Source: Actomonas aquatica
Lineage (GTDB): Bacteria; Verrucomicrobiota; Verrucomicrobiia; Opitutales; Opitutaceae
Length of the DNA: 64,000 bases
Assembly (NCBI RefSeq): GCF_019679435.2
Contig: NZ_CP139781.1
Location: 1,488,001 to 1,552,000 of the forward strand
Direction: 5' to 3'
Shown here: piece after piece, positions 8,219 through 17,309 of the stretch
Numbering within the stretch: position 1 is the stretch's first letter
Layout of the letters: each line of letters begins with the position of its first letter
Made by a program: the position numbers and the translations under genes
Notes under the pieces: model-generated
What the model was told of the DNA's origin: nothing
The model's input: the letters and a program-made list of their open reading frames with translations, nothing else
Database searches by the model: none

Positions 8219-9565
8219 TCACCCCGCCCCCTGCTCGCCTTCCGCATCGGCGTGCGGCACGAGCACCATGAGCAACACGGCCGCCAGCACGAGCGACGCG
8301 CCACCGGTCATCACCGCCGGCATGGCGCGCCCGTCGAAAAACCAGCCCACGACCTTGCCCATCACGGCCGAGGCCAGGATCTGCGGCAGCACCACGAAGT
8401 AGTTAAACACGCCCATGTAAAACCCCATGCGGGACGGCGGCAGCACGTTGGCCAACATCGCATAGGGCAGCGCCAGGATGCTCGCCCACGCCACGCCCAC
8501 CAACAACATCGAGGCCAGCAACGGCGTTGAGCTGTTCCACAGGCCCGCGCTCAGCAGGCCGAGTCCGCCCAGCGTGAGACACAGGGCATGCACACCGCGG
8601 GCGGAGAATTTTTTGACCAGCGCGACCAGCAAAAACGCGAAGCCAAACGCCACGCCGTTGTAGACCGAAAAGCACAACCCCGCCCATTCGATGCCATCCT
8701 GATAGGCCGCACTACCGGGCTCCCCACCAAAGATCGTGCGACCAATCGCCGGCGCAAAATAGATCCACATGCAGAACAGCCCGAACCAGGTAAAAAACTG
8801 CACCACCGCGAGGCGCTGCATGAGCTTCGGCATGCCGACAAATCCACCCAAAATTTCCTTCACCGCATGCTTCACGCCCGCCGTGCGTTTCCGCTCCGCC
8901 TCGAAGGCCGCCATGTCCGCCGGCGGATGCTCTTTCGTGGTGACGATGGTATAAACCACCGCCGCGATAAATACGACCGCGCCGATGTAGAACGAGAGGT
9001 GCACCGACCACGGGATGCGGGAAACTTCCGCGCTCGCGCTCCCCGCGCCGCTCGCTTCGCCGACGCCAAACACGTTGGTCAACAACCACGGCAGCGACGA
9101 GGACGCCACCGCGCCCAAGCCGATCAATACACTCTGCATGGCGTAACCGACCTTGCGTTGCTCCGGCGGCAGCATGTCGCCCACGAAGGCCCGGAACGGC
9201 TCCATGCTGATGTTCACCGACGCATCCAGAATCCACAGCAGCCCCGCCGCCATCCACAGCGCCGACGCATTGGGCATGGCGACCAGCGCCAGACTCGCAA
9301 GGATCGCGCCGACCAAAAAATACGGCCGACGTCGCCCGAGCCGTGTCCAGGTGCGATCGCTGTAGTAGCCGATGATGGGCTGCACCACCAACCCCGTCAC
9401 CGGGGCCGCCAGCCACAGGATGGCCAGCTCACTCTCCTCGGCGCCGAGGAACTGGTAGATGGCGCTCATGTTGGCCATCTGCAGCCCCCAGCCAAACTGG
9501 ATGCCCAGAAACCCAAAACTCATGTTCCAGATCGCGGGCAGAGAGAGACGTGGCGGGTGTTTCAT
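8219..9565 (-). CDS. MFS sugar transporter (SLC45/GPH-like)
   Basis: A 448-residue inner-membrane protein with about 12 hydrophobic helices. The N-terminus (FGFLGIQFGWGLQMANMSAI) and the loop motif GYYSDRTWTRLGRRRPYF, with conserved RxGRRRP, are typical of the MFS branch related to sucrose and maltose/H+ symporters. The gene starts four bases inside the 3' end of the 4-alpha-glucanotransferase gene (overlap 9562-9565), so the two are translationally coupled. This context points to maltose or maltodextrin uptake. Energy coupling and exact substrate are inference. Confidence 0.88.
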   Translation of the reverse strand: MKHPPRLSLPAIWNMSFGFLGIQFGWGLQMANMSAIYQFLGAEESELAILWLAAPVTGLVVQPIIGYYSDRTWTRLGRRRPYFLVGAILASLALVAMPNASALWMAAGLLWILDASVNISMEPFRAFVGDMLPPEQRKVGYAMQSVLIGLGAVASSSLPWLLTNVFGVGEASGAGSASAEVSRIPWSVHLSFYIGAVVFIAAVVYTIVTTKEHPPADMAAFEAERKRTAGVKHAVKEILGGFVGMPKLMQRLAVVQFFTWFGLFCMWIYFAPAIGRTIFGGEPGSAAYQDGIEWAGLCFSVYNGVAFGFAFLLVALVKKFSARGVHALCLTLGGLGLLSAGLWNSSTPLLASMLLVGVAWASILALPYAMLANVLPPSRMGFYMGVFNYFVVLPQILASAVMGKVVGWFFDGRAMPAVMTGGASLVLAAVLLMVLVPHADAEGEQGAG

Positions 9566-11196
9566 GAGAGGGACGGGGTGGTGCTGCTGATTACGACGGC
9601 AGACTCGGAGCTTGGCAACGCGGTCAACTCACCGGGCGGCGCGCTGTAGTCTCGTTGCCGCGGATCGCCGTCGCGATCAAACAGCCGGTGCCAGTGCCGC
9701 AGGGTTTCTCCATGTTTGCGGACCAGCTGATCGAGTTGGCCCTTTTGGAAACGCCAACGCCAGTTGTCCTCCATCGTGCCGGGGCGATTCATGCGCGCAC
9801 TCGAAGGCAGATCCAACAGGTCCTGGATCGGCACAATCGCCAGCCGCGCCACTGACGCAAACGCGGCCCGCAACAGCGGCCAGGCCGTATTGGATTCGCC
9901 GATACCAAAATACTCCGCCACCGGCTCGCGCGCTTCCGCATCGAGATGCTCCAGCCAGCCGCGCGTGGTGTCGTTGTCGTGCGTGCCGGTGTAGACCACC
10001 GTCTCCGCCGGATAGAAGTGAGGCAGGTTCACGTTGTTGTCATCGTGGCCGTAGCCAAACTGCAGAATTTTCATCCCGGGCAGGCCCACCGCCCGGCGCA
10101 GCTCGGCCACCCCGGCGTTGATGTAGCCCAGATCCTCCGCAATGAGGCGCACCTCCGGCAGCGCCGCAGCGATGGCTTCAAAAAACGGCAGTCCCGGACC
10201 GTCGCGCCAGACCCCGCCGCGCGCATCGGGCGCGCCCGCCGGAATCTCCCAAAAGGTGTGAAAGCCGCGGAAGTGATCGAGCCGCACGATGTCGCACATC
10301 GCGAAGGCCGCGCGCAGGCGCTCGATCCACCAGGCATAGCCGGTCTCGGCCTGTTGCGCCCAGTTGTAGAGCGGATTGCCCCAGCATTGGCCGCGGTCGG
10401 AAAAGTAGTCGGGCGGCACCCCGGCGATGGCTTCGGGGCGGCCCCGTTCGTCGAGCCGAAACACCTCACGCCAGCGCCAGGTGTCGGCGCTGTCCATCGC
10501 CACGAAGATCGGCACATCACCGATAATGGCGACACCGCGCGCGGCCGCGTAGGTGCGCAGCGCCTCCCATTGGCGGAAGAAAAGAAACTGGCAGAAACGC
10601 TGGTGCGCGGCGTCCTCGGCGGCCGGGGCCGGCAAGCGTGCTTCGATGCCCGGTTGCCAGTCGCGCCAGGTGGTGAGCCACAGCGTCCAGGCGTGGCCGC
10701 CGAAGTGGTTCTTGAGCGCCATAAAGGCGGCATAGGACGGCAGCCACTCGGAGTGCGTGGCTTCGAATTCGGCCAACGCCGACGCCCCGCCCCACGGCGC
10801 ATCTTCACCGCGGGCCAGAAAACGCTCGTGAGCCCGCGCGAGGAGCGTGCCAAAACGTTCGTAAAGGGTGCCGTAGTCAACGGCGTGCGCGGGCAGCGCC
10901 CGCAGCGGAGCCAGTTCGTCCGCCGTCAGTAGCCCCTCCGCCTCCAATTCACCGAGGTCGATGAAGTAGGGGTTACCGGCGAAACTGGAAAAGGATTGGT
11001 AAGGCGAATCGCCAAAGCCGGTCGGGCCGGCTGGGCAGATTTGCCAGTGCTGAAACCCCGTGTCGGCCAGGAAGTCGACAAAGGCGCGGGCGCCTGTGCC
11101 CAGATTTCCGATACCAAACGCGCCGGGCAGCGCCGAGAGCGGTGCCAGCACGCCGGAGGACCGGCAGCGCAGCCAAGTGGGACGGGAAGCGTTCAC
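9562..11196 (-). CDS. malQ: 4-alpha-glucanotransferase (GH77, amylomaltase)
   Basis: Transfers alpha-1,4-glucan chains between maltodextrins and releases glucose. With the GTG start at 11196 the protein has 544 residues, near the 500-residue short amylomaltases. The catalytic triad is visible: D307 in RLDHFRGF, E354 in IAEDLGY and D407 in GTHDNDTTRGW, with the spacing of the Thermus enzyme. The N-terminal SGVLAPLSALPGAFGIG is the family's usual opening. An upstream in-frame ATG at 11310 would add 38 Arg-rich residues without family support. It sits between the TonB-dependent receptor and the MFS gene, consistent with a maltodextrin operon. Confidence 0.93.
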   Translation of the reverse strand: MNASRPTWLRCRSSGVLAPLSALPGAFGIGNLGTGARAFVDFLADTGFQHWQICPAGPTGFGDSPYQSFSSFAGNPYFIDLGELEAEGLLTADELAPLRALPAHAVDYGTLYERFGTLLARAHERFLARGEDAPWGGASALAEFEATHSEWLPSYAAFMALKNHFGGHAWTLWLTTWRDWQPGIEARLPAPAAEDAAHQRFCQFLFFRQWEALRTYAAARGVAIIGDVPIFVAMDSADTWRWREVFRLDERGRPEAIAGVPPDYFSDRGQCWGNPLYNWAQQAETGYAWWIERLRAAFAMCDIVRLDHFRGFHTFWEIPAGAPDARGGVWRDGPGLPFFEAIAAALPEVRLIAEDLGYINAGVAELRRAVGLPGMKILQFGYGHDDNNVNLPHFYPAETVVYTGTHDNDTTRGWLEHLDAEAREPVAEYFGIGESNTAWPLLRAAFASVARLAIVPIQDLLDLPSSARMNRPGTMEDNWRWRFQKGQLDQLVRKHGETLRHWHRLFDRDGDPRQRDYSAPPGELTALPSSESAVVISSTTPSLS

Positions 11197-11357
11197 GGGA
11201 GTCTGAAAAGAGGTTGAGTCGAAAAGGGAGCCAGCTCGCGCCAAGCGCTGAGCCGCGACCGCTCCCCGTCGCCGCGTCACCGTCAACGGGGACGGTTGCG
11301 CGGGCATCAAGGACAGGGAGCGGTTTGGTTCAGTAGCGGTTCAGGTGTGACCGCAGC

Positions 11358-14096
11358 TCAGAAGCGGTAGGCGAAACCGAGGGAGTAGGACGCGCCGTAT
11401 TCCTGGAAGTTGATCACCTGGCGCGGGTCGTCGTTGTTGTAGGTGACGAGCGGCTCATTGGTGAGGTTGTAGGCTTGCAGGAAGAGCGAGAGACCTTCGG
11501 CCGGACCGCTTTGCAGCGTGTAGCTAACCTGCGCATCCATGACCGACTCCGGCTGGGCGACCGAGAAGCCGCCGTTGGGATTCACGTCACCACCGGGATT
11601 GGGCGGACCAAAGGTGGTGATGTATTGGCGATTCTCGGAACGGTAGCGGTTGCTCACGCGGGCGGAGAAACCACCGCGCTCGTAGTAAACCGTGAGGTTG
11701 GCGACGTGGCGGGAGAGACCAGCGATCGGCGCATCACCACCATCGGGGCCCCAGGGCTGCACGCTGCTGTCGGTGTAGGCACCGCCGAGCACGAGACCGA
11801 AGCCGCGGAAGTTCGGGTTAATCATCTCCGAGGCGAGCGAGAGCGTGAACTCGAGTCCGCGCACGTTGCCGCCCTCGCCGTTCACCGGCTGGGAAATGAT
11901 ACCGTAATCGAGCGACGGCATCACGCCGCCGGGGACCGGGTAGCTGGAGAAGTCCGCCACATCCTGCTGCTCGTAGATGTAGTTTTTGAGGTCCTTGTTG
12001 AAGGCCGCGACCGCGAGGTAACCCCGGTTCTGGCTGAAGTATTTTTCAATGGAGAGGTCGATCGAGTCGCTCTTCCACGGCTTCAGCTGCGAGTTGCCGC
12101 CGCCACCACTCCACGGGCTCTGGGACGGATCAGTCGAGTCGACCTTGGAGCCATCGAAGCCCCAGCTACGGGAGGCACGCATGTCATACATGCGGGGACG
12201 GGCGATCTGACGCGCGACGCTGAAGCGCACGTAGAGGTTGTTCCCGAAATCGAAGTTCAGGTTCAGGCTCGGCGCGAAGTCCGTGTAGGTGTCGCCGTCG
12301 GTGACCGCGTTGAGGGAGTTACCATTGGCGGAACGACCTTCGGAGGACTGGTCGGTGTGGACGATACGGCCACCGATGTTGCCGGTGACATCGACATTAC
12401 CGAGCTTGGTCTCGAAGGTGCCCACGCCGTAGAGCTGGCTCACCTTTTCACGGATCATAAAACGATTGGCCACGATGCCGGTGTCGGTGTTGGGCGTGAA
12501 GCCCCAGACGCCATTTTCGAAAGAGGCCAACGGATCGTAGGCATAGACCTCACCGAGACCGAGGAAACCGAGATCGGTGGTGCCGACCTGCGGCGGCAGC
12601 GGCAGCGTAATTTGGCTGGCGCTGGGCGAGTGGATGTAGCCGGAGGGATCTTCACCGTCGCGCTTGTAGCGGTCGGTGTAGCTGGCGCCGATCTTCACGT
12701 TGGTGAACAGCCCGTCCATGGCGTGCTCGGTGGAGAGCTGGAGCTGGCCGAGCTCGTCCTTGGAGCGGAAGCCCTTGTAGTAACCATACATGCCATTGCC
12801 CGGCAGCGTGTCGGGTCCCCACCCTTGCGGGTCGGTCAGACGCAGCACCGAACCATCGGCGTAGTCGAGCGAGGAGGTAATAGTCGGGATCTGGCCTGGC
12901 ACGAGCTGGATGCGCATGGTGTCGGGCGTCGTAGCGTTTCCGCGGATACCGAGGCCGGACCAGGTCTCAAGATTGATGTCGTCGCGCACCACGCGGGAGT
13001 AGCTGGCGTCGAAGGTGACGGGCCAGGTGGAGTCTTCGCCCAGCACCACGTTCCAGCCGATCGCGATCGGCTCGGCGTCGCGGTCAAACACATCGTTACG
13101 CACGACGGGCTGCACGTTGGTCATGGTGGCGTCGGTGTAGAGGCCATCCTCCACCGTCGGCGTGCCCTGCATCGCCGCGCCACTCCAGATGAGCGGGATC
13201 TCCATGCCGCGGAGCAATTGGCGCTCGTTGAACTGGGAGGCAAAGACGTCGAAGGTCGTGTGGAAGTTGTCGTTCGGCTGATATTCGATGGTCGCCATCA
13301 CGCCGTCACGATCGAGCACACTGTTGCGGGCGTAGGACTTGGTGCCGCCCAAACCATAGTTGCCGTCTCCATCCTGTGGATACCCCCACGCCTGGAACTG
13401 CTCGCCGGCGAAGGGTTTGCTGGAATGCGAAAAGCCGACGGCGACACCGAGGGTGCCCTCTTCGTTCTGGTCGATGTAGGACACGCTGAAGCGGTTGCCG
13501 GTGGCGCTGACGCCCGGGGTGAGTTTGCCGAGCTGGTTCCACTCGTAGTAGCCGTTGAGGGCGATCACGCGACCGGTGCGGCTGAGCGGACGGATTGTCT
13601 GCAGATCGATGGTGCCCGCGAGGCCCTGACCGATGAGATCGGCCTCGGCGGTTTTGTAGACGACCACCGAGTTGAGCAGATCGGCCGGGTATTGGTCGAA
13701 CTCGACAGCGCGGTTCAAGCCGGTCGAAACCTGTTCGCGGCCATTGAGCAGGCCGGTGGAGAAATCACCGGTGAGACCGCGAATGCTTATCGCCTGGCTG
13801 CGACCGTTGGTGCGTTGGGTGGTGAGACCGGTGAGGCGCGTGAGCGCGTCGGCGATCGAAATGTCGGGGAGTTTGCCGATGTCTTCCGAGGCGATGACTT
13901 CGGCGATGATTTTTTGATCCTGCTTGATCAACGCAGCGGCGGCGAGACTGCCGGCAAAACCGGTGGTGACTTCGAAGGCGTCCATCACAACGACGTCTTT
14001 ATCTTCGTCGTTGGTCGCCTGGCCAAAACCAGGCGCGCTGATGCCCAGGGAAAGGGCGACCGTCAGCGCAAGTTTGGAACGGAGGTGGGTATGCAT
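11358..14096 (-). CDS. TonB-dependent outer-membrane receptor
   Basis: A 912-residue receptor. A signal peptide of about 25 residues (ending PGFGQ) is followed by a short acidic spacer with VVVMDAFEVTTG, a TonB-box-like position. The plug domain (about 55-170) contains VIASEDIGKLPDISIADAL, RGLTGDFSTGLLNGRE and the SVVVYKTAEADLIGQGLAGTIDL region. A large 22-stranded barrel follows, ending in the aromatic SLGFAYRF, as barrel proteins do. The start at 14096 is preferred; an in-frame ATG 93 bases upstream would put 31 polar residues ahead of the signal peptide. The neighbours are an alpha-amylase and amylomaltase, so maltodextrin uptake is likely, though iron-type substrates cannot be excluded by sequence. 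Confidence 0.93.
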   Translation of the reverse strand: MHTHLRSKLALTVALSLGISAPGFGQATNDEDKDVVVMDAFEVTTGFAGSLAAAALIKQDQKIIAEVIASEDIGKLPDISIADALTRLTGLTTQRTNGRSQAISIRGLTGDFSTGLLNGREQVSTGLNRAVEFDQYPADLLNSVVVYKTAEADLIGQGLAGTIDLQTIRPLSRTGRVIALNGYYEWNQLGKLTPGVSATGNRFSVSYIDQNEEGTLGVAVGFSHSSKPFAGEQFQAWGYPQDGDGNYGLGGTKSYARNSVLDRDGVMATIEYQPNDNFHTTFDVFASQFNERQLLRGMEIPLIWSGAAMQGTPTVEDGLYTDATMTNVQPVVRNDVFDRDAEPIAIGWNVVLGEDSTWPVTFDASYSRVVRDDINLETWSGLGIRGNATTPDTMRIQLVPGQIPTITSSLDYADGSVLRLTDPQGWGPDTLPGNGMYGYYKGFRSKDELGQLQLSTEHAMDGLFTNVKIGASYTDRYKRDGEDPSGYIHSPSASQITLPLPPQVGTTDLGFLGLGEVYAYDPLASFENGVWGFTPNTDTGIVANRFMIREKVSQLYGVGTFETKLGNVDVTGNIGGRIVHTDQSSEGRSANGNSLNAVTDGDTYTDFAPSLNLNFDFGNNLYVRFSVARQIARPRMYDMRASRSWGFDGSKVDSTDPSQSPWSGGGGNSQLKPWKSDSIDLSIEKYFSQNRGYLAVAAFNKDLKNYIYEQQDVADFSSYPVPGGVMPSLDYGIISQPVNGEGGNVRGLEFTLSLASEMINPNFRGFGLVLGGAYTDSSVQPWGPDGGDAPIAGLSRHVANLTVYYERGGFSARVSNRYRSENRQYITTFGPPNPGGDVNPNGGFSVAQPESVMDAQVSYTLQSGPAEGLSLFLQAYNLTNEPLVTYNNDDPRQVINFQEYGASYSLGFAYRF

Positions 14097-14271
14097 GGTT
14101 CGTAGTGTTGATGTCCTAAGAAAGAAGAGCGCGCGGACTGACTTACCGGGCCGGGGGCTTTCAAGCTGAGGGGTTGGGTAGGGGTTCACGCGCTATTCGC
14201 GTTGCTTGATCCAAACGTGCGCTTCACGCGCCATTTCGCCACCGCCAAACCCTCGGATAAACTGATATGAA

Positions 14272-14382
14272 CAGGACAAAACTTCGGTCCACCGGTTTCC
14301 GTATCCGTGGAATAACTACTTTTCCCCGGGGCGCTTGAGGGATCGCCCTCGGTTCCGTCAGGGTGCCCCAAGTTTTGTCCTG
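14272..14382. repeat. 111-base element with 13-base perfect terminal inverted repeats
   Basis: Arms CAGGACAAAACTT (14272-14284) and AAGTTTTGTCCTG (14370-14382) are exact inverted copies about 85 bases apart, in a 415-base gap between the TonB receptor and the amylase. The interior has no open frame and no clear hairpin beyond CCCCGGGG. It could be a MITE-like remnant or a long-stem RNA structure. The rest of the gap holds only the amylase terminator. Confidence 0.6.
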
Positions 14383-14445
14383 ATCAGGCATCGTGGAGCA
14401 GCGCGTCGCCCTGCCCCGCCGCGTCCAACCTTGCCAACGACACCA

Positions 14446-14477
14446 CAAAAAAGGGCGGCCCTGCTTACGGGCCGCCC
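14446..14477 (-). terminator. Rho-independent terminator of the alpha-amylase gene
   Basis: A perfect 9-base stem, GGGCGGCCC (14453-14461) with GGGCCGCCC (14469-14477), has a 7-base loop. On the minus strand it is followed by TTTTTT (14452-14447). It lies 35 bases past the amylase stop codon. Confidence 0.9.
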
Positions 14478-14511
14478 AATCGGGATCCAACTAACAGACT
14501 AAATTCGAAAC

Positions 14512-15903
14512 CTATTCGCTCACCAGCACCAGGTAGCCCCACGCCGGCAGGGCAAGCGAGACGCTGCCCTTCAGCGTGTGCGTCGCACCGCCGAAGACAT
14601 CCTGCCAGGTGCCGGCCAGTGCCGGAGCAGCGGCATCGAAAGTCACGGGGGCGTCACTCAGGTTGAGAAAACCCACCACCTTCTCACCGGTCGCATCTTC
14701 GCGCAGCAGTGCATAGATTGACTCGTTGGCCGTGGTGCCGATCCGGGTCATGCCGGTGCCGGTGTGCAGTGCCGGGTGATCGCGGCGCAGCTGGTTGAGG
14801 GTGCGATAAAACCCCGCCAGCGGATGCGGCCGCCACGCGATGGGATCGCGCTCAAAAAACTCCAGACGCTTCGCCATGCCAGCTTCCTGACCGTTGTAGA
14901 TGAGCGGTATACCGTCGAAGAGATAGGTGAGCACCGCAAAGGTCTCCACGCCCCCGCCCAAACGCTCCTGCACGGTGCCCTGCCAGGAGTTTTCATCGTG
15001 GTTGGTAGTATAGTAAATCAGGGCGCCGTCGTCCGGAAAACGCACCTGCGTGCGGGCCAGTTGATCGTCGAGGTGCGAGGCCCCGTGTTCGCCGGCCGCG
15101 ACCGTGTTGATGACGTGCATCATGCCGAACGAATAGGAGGCGTTGAAGGCATGCAGCTGGTGTTGCGGCACCTCCGACTCGGAGAGCATAAAAAAGTCCG
15201 GCTTCGCCTCGCGCAGACGACGCCCGGCTTCGTTCCAGAAGGCCGTGGGCACACCCGTCGCGTAGTCGCAGCGGTAACCGTCGATACCGGCGACCTCCAC
15301 CCAGTAGAGCATGTCGGCAATGGCCGCATCCCACGTGGCGTGGTTTTCGTAATCGAGCTGGATGACATCGGTCCAATCGAAGCCGAACGGCGGCACAAAC
15401 TCACCGGCCTCGTTGGTGGCGTAATACTCGGGGTGCGACGACGTCCAAGGGTGATCCCACGCGGTGTGGTTGCCCACCCAATCCATCACCACTCGCATAC
15501 CCATGGCCTGCGCGGCTTTGACCAAGCGCACGAAGTCGGCCTCGGTGCCAAACTCCGGGTTGATGCCGCGATAGTCGGCGATCGAATAATAGCTCCCCAG
15601 CGGGCCCTTCCGGTTGATCTCTCCGATCGGATGCACCGGCATAAACCAGAGGATGCCAACCCCGAGGTCGCGAATGCGCGCCAAGTCGGCCTCGACCGCC
15701 GCGAAGGTGCCGGCCTCGGAATACTGGCGCACGTTGATTTCGTAAATCGTCTCGGCCCGCACCCAGTCCGGCACGCCGAGGGCGGGTTGACCTTGGCAGA
15801 CTTCCAGCGGCTCGGGTTTAAAATCAGCCGCCAGCGGCACCGACGACAAAACCGCGGCTACGGCGAAACGAAGAGAGAGGGTAAAGCGGCGCAAAGGGAT
15901 CAT
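14512..15903 (-). CDS. Secreted alpha-amylase family glycoside hydrolase (GH13)
   Basis: A 463-residue enzyme with an N-terminal signal peptide (ending about SVPLAAD). The (beta/alpha)8 barrel motifs occur in order: VVMDWVGNH (region I), GIDGYRCDYA with nucleophile D213, FFMLSESE with acid/base E242, and YYTTNHDEN with D303. A short C-terminal beta domain follows (ALPAWGYLVL). It would hydrolyse alpha-1,4-glucans in the periplasm or outside the cell. It has its own terminator and lies upstream of the TonB receptor and malQ on the same strand, so it belongs to the same utilisation set but probably to a separate transcript. Fine specificity (amylase, neopullulanase or maltogenic) cannot be read from the sequence alone. 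Confidence 0.92.
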   Translation of the reverse strand: MIPLRRFTLSLRFAVAAVLSSVPLAADFKPEPLEVCQGQPALGVPDWVRAETIYEINVRQYSEAGTFAAVEADLARIRDLGVGILWFMPVHPIGEINRKGPLGSYYSIADYRGINPEFGTEADFVRLVKAAQAMGMRVVMDWVGNHTAWDHPWTSSHPEYYATNEAGEFVPPFGFDWTDVIQLDYENHATWDAAIADMLYWVEVAGIDGYRCDYATGVPTAFWNEAGRRLREAKPDFFMLSESEVPQHQLHAFNASYSFGMMHVINTVAAGEHGASHLDDQLARTQVRFPDDGALIYYTTNHDENSWQGTVQERLGGGVETFAVLTYLFDGIPLIYNGQEAGMAKRLEFFERDPIAWRPHPLAGFYRTLNQLRRDHPALHTGTGMTRIGTTANESIYALLREDATGEKVVGFLNLSDAPVTFDAAAPALAGTWQDVFGGATHTLKGSVSLALPAWGYLVLVSE

Positions 15904-16051
15904 GGTTCGCAGGGGTTGTTGCTTCCCTCACCATCCACGCCCGACGCGCCGGGGCCACCGGATTCGTGAGGACAGAGCCACGCTCAGCCGGACAATTCTT
16001 TGCCTGACGACGTTGCTTATTCGCCCGCGTCAGACCGCGATGCGTGCCCAC

Positions 16052-16084
16052 AAAAAAGCCGGGGACACTTGGAGTATCCCCGGC
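16052..16084 (-). terminator. Rho-independent terminator
   Basis: The 8-base stem GCCGGGGA (16058-16065) pairs with TCCCCGGC (16077-16084). On the minus strand it is followed by TTTTTT (16057-16052). It terminates the minus-strand gene that ends at 16126. The remaining bases 15904-16050 must hold the amylase promoter, but I could not assign it. Confidence 0.88.
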
Positions 16085-16125
16085 GATCTAGGCGCGAGCT
16101 TCGGCGTTGAGCGTCTGCCGTGAGC

Positions 16126-17214
16126 TCACTCCGAGCTCGGCGCCTGATAGGAATAGTGGAACTTGCCCGACACGAACTGGCCGTTTTTCACCGCCGGCAC
16201 AAAGGGCACCGTGGCAAACGACTTCGCCACCGCATTGAGATACTTGTCGGGAATGCCCGGGCCGGGCTGCACGACCACGTTGGTCGCCTTACCCGTCTCG
16301 TCGATTTCTGCATCGAGCTCAAACGCGGTCACGCCGATCCGCGCGAGCAACGAATCGAGCAAAGGCGGCCCCACCAGCATCGGACCCGCTTCGCCCTTGG
16401 CGAACTCCCGTTGGCGCACGTTCTTGTAGTAGTCGACCTTCACCATCCAGGTCTTGGGATTGTTTGGCACCATCGCGCGCAGCAGACCCTCGAGTTCGGC
16501 AAACACCTGGTCGATATCCGACGTGAGCAAACCGGGTTTACTCGTCATCAGAACGCCATGCCGGTTGATCAAGGCATAACCCGGCGTCGGGTCCGGCACG
16601 TAGTCGGCGATTTCCACCAACCGATTTTGTTCACTGCGGTTCATCACCAACCACGGCATGCCGAGGCTCTCCGCCAAGCCGATCTGGTCGGCCAAGGTGT
16701 GCCGCACGCCCACGAACAGGACTTCAAAATCGTCACCATACTTTTCCGCCAACGCATTGTAGGGATCGATCGCCGCTCGAAACAGTTCCCGCGCATTGCC
16801 GCCCGCTTCCACGTAGAGCACGAGCAGCAATTCCGGCTCCGGCCGATCGGAGAGATCGACATCCTGCAGCTTGCCGTCGATCACCCGCTGCACGCGTCCG
16901 AGCAGCTCCTTCGAAATCTGGCTTTCGCCATTCGCCCAGACCGGGGCGCGCTCCGGCAGCTTCCGCAGGCCTTGGTCAAATCGATAGGCATCCTCCGGCC
17001 GCAGGAACGGCAACGGGAGTCGTTTGCCGCGTTTGCGTCCGGGTTTGAACAGCGCCAGCGGTCCGACGAGACCCGCCGGGTCGCCGGAAAACTTTTCGCC
17101 TTGGGTATCTACCCAGTCTTCCGCCTGCGCGGCGGGCAGCACGAGGGAGGAAGCCAGGACCGCAGCAGCCAGCAAGCTCCTCATGGAGAGTCGAGAGGGG
17201 GTAATCATAAGCAT
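16126..17214 (-). CDS. Periplasmic protein with thioredoxin-like middle and TonB-C-like end
   Basis: About 362 residues; I do not recognise a named family for the whole protein. A signal peptide ends near LPAAQAED, followed by WVDTQGEKFSGDPAG, a SHD1-like opening. A middle region (DPYNALAEKYGDDFEVLFVGV, then TPGYALINRHGVLM) resembles a thioredoxin/TlpA fold but has no CxxC pair. The last 80 residues (FELDAEIDETGKATNVVV, then VPFVPAVKNGQFVSGKF) match the TonB C-terminal type domain. Several starts are possible; 17214 keeps a compact signal peptide. A strong terminator follows. A role in envelope assembly or metal-independent redox sensing would be speculation. Confidence 0.7.
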   Translation of the reverse strand: MLMITPSRLSMRSLLAAAVLASSLVLPAAQAEDWVDTQGEKFSGDPAGLVGPLALFKPGRKRGKRLPLPFLRPEDAYRFDQGLRKLPERAPVWANGESQISKELLGRVQRVIDGKLQDVDLSDRPEPELLLVLYVEAGGNARELFRAAIDPYNALAEKYGDDFEVLFVGVRHTLADQIGLAESLGMPWLVMNRSEQNRLVEIADYVPDPTPGYALINRHGVLMTSKPGLLTSDIDQVFAELEGLLRAMVPNNPKTWMVKVDYYKNVRQREFAKGEAGPMLVGPPLLDSLLARIGVTAFELDAEIDETGKATNVVVQPGPGIPDKYLNAVAKSFATVPFVPAVKNGQFVSGKFHYSYQAPSSE

Positions 17215-17309
17215 AAGGGGGTTAGGGTCGGCCACAGGCTCCGGAGAAATCGCCCTGAAGGCAAACCCCGGAAGTTGTCGCGGCACGTCATTTGCAGCAT
17301 GTTCAGCAC

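Noticed and set aside
11475..14105. An 876-codon open frame on the plus strand opposite the TonB-dependent receptor
   Set aside because: It is the complement of a strongly conserved receptor gene. Long antisense frames are expected at this GC content, and the translation shows no family motif.
14272..14382. An insertion sequence
   Set aside because: Only 111 bases, no transposase and no clear target duplication; called only as an inverted-repeat element.
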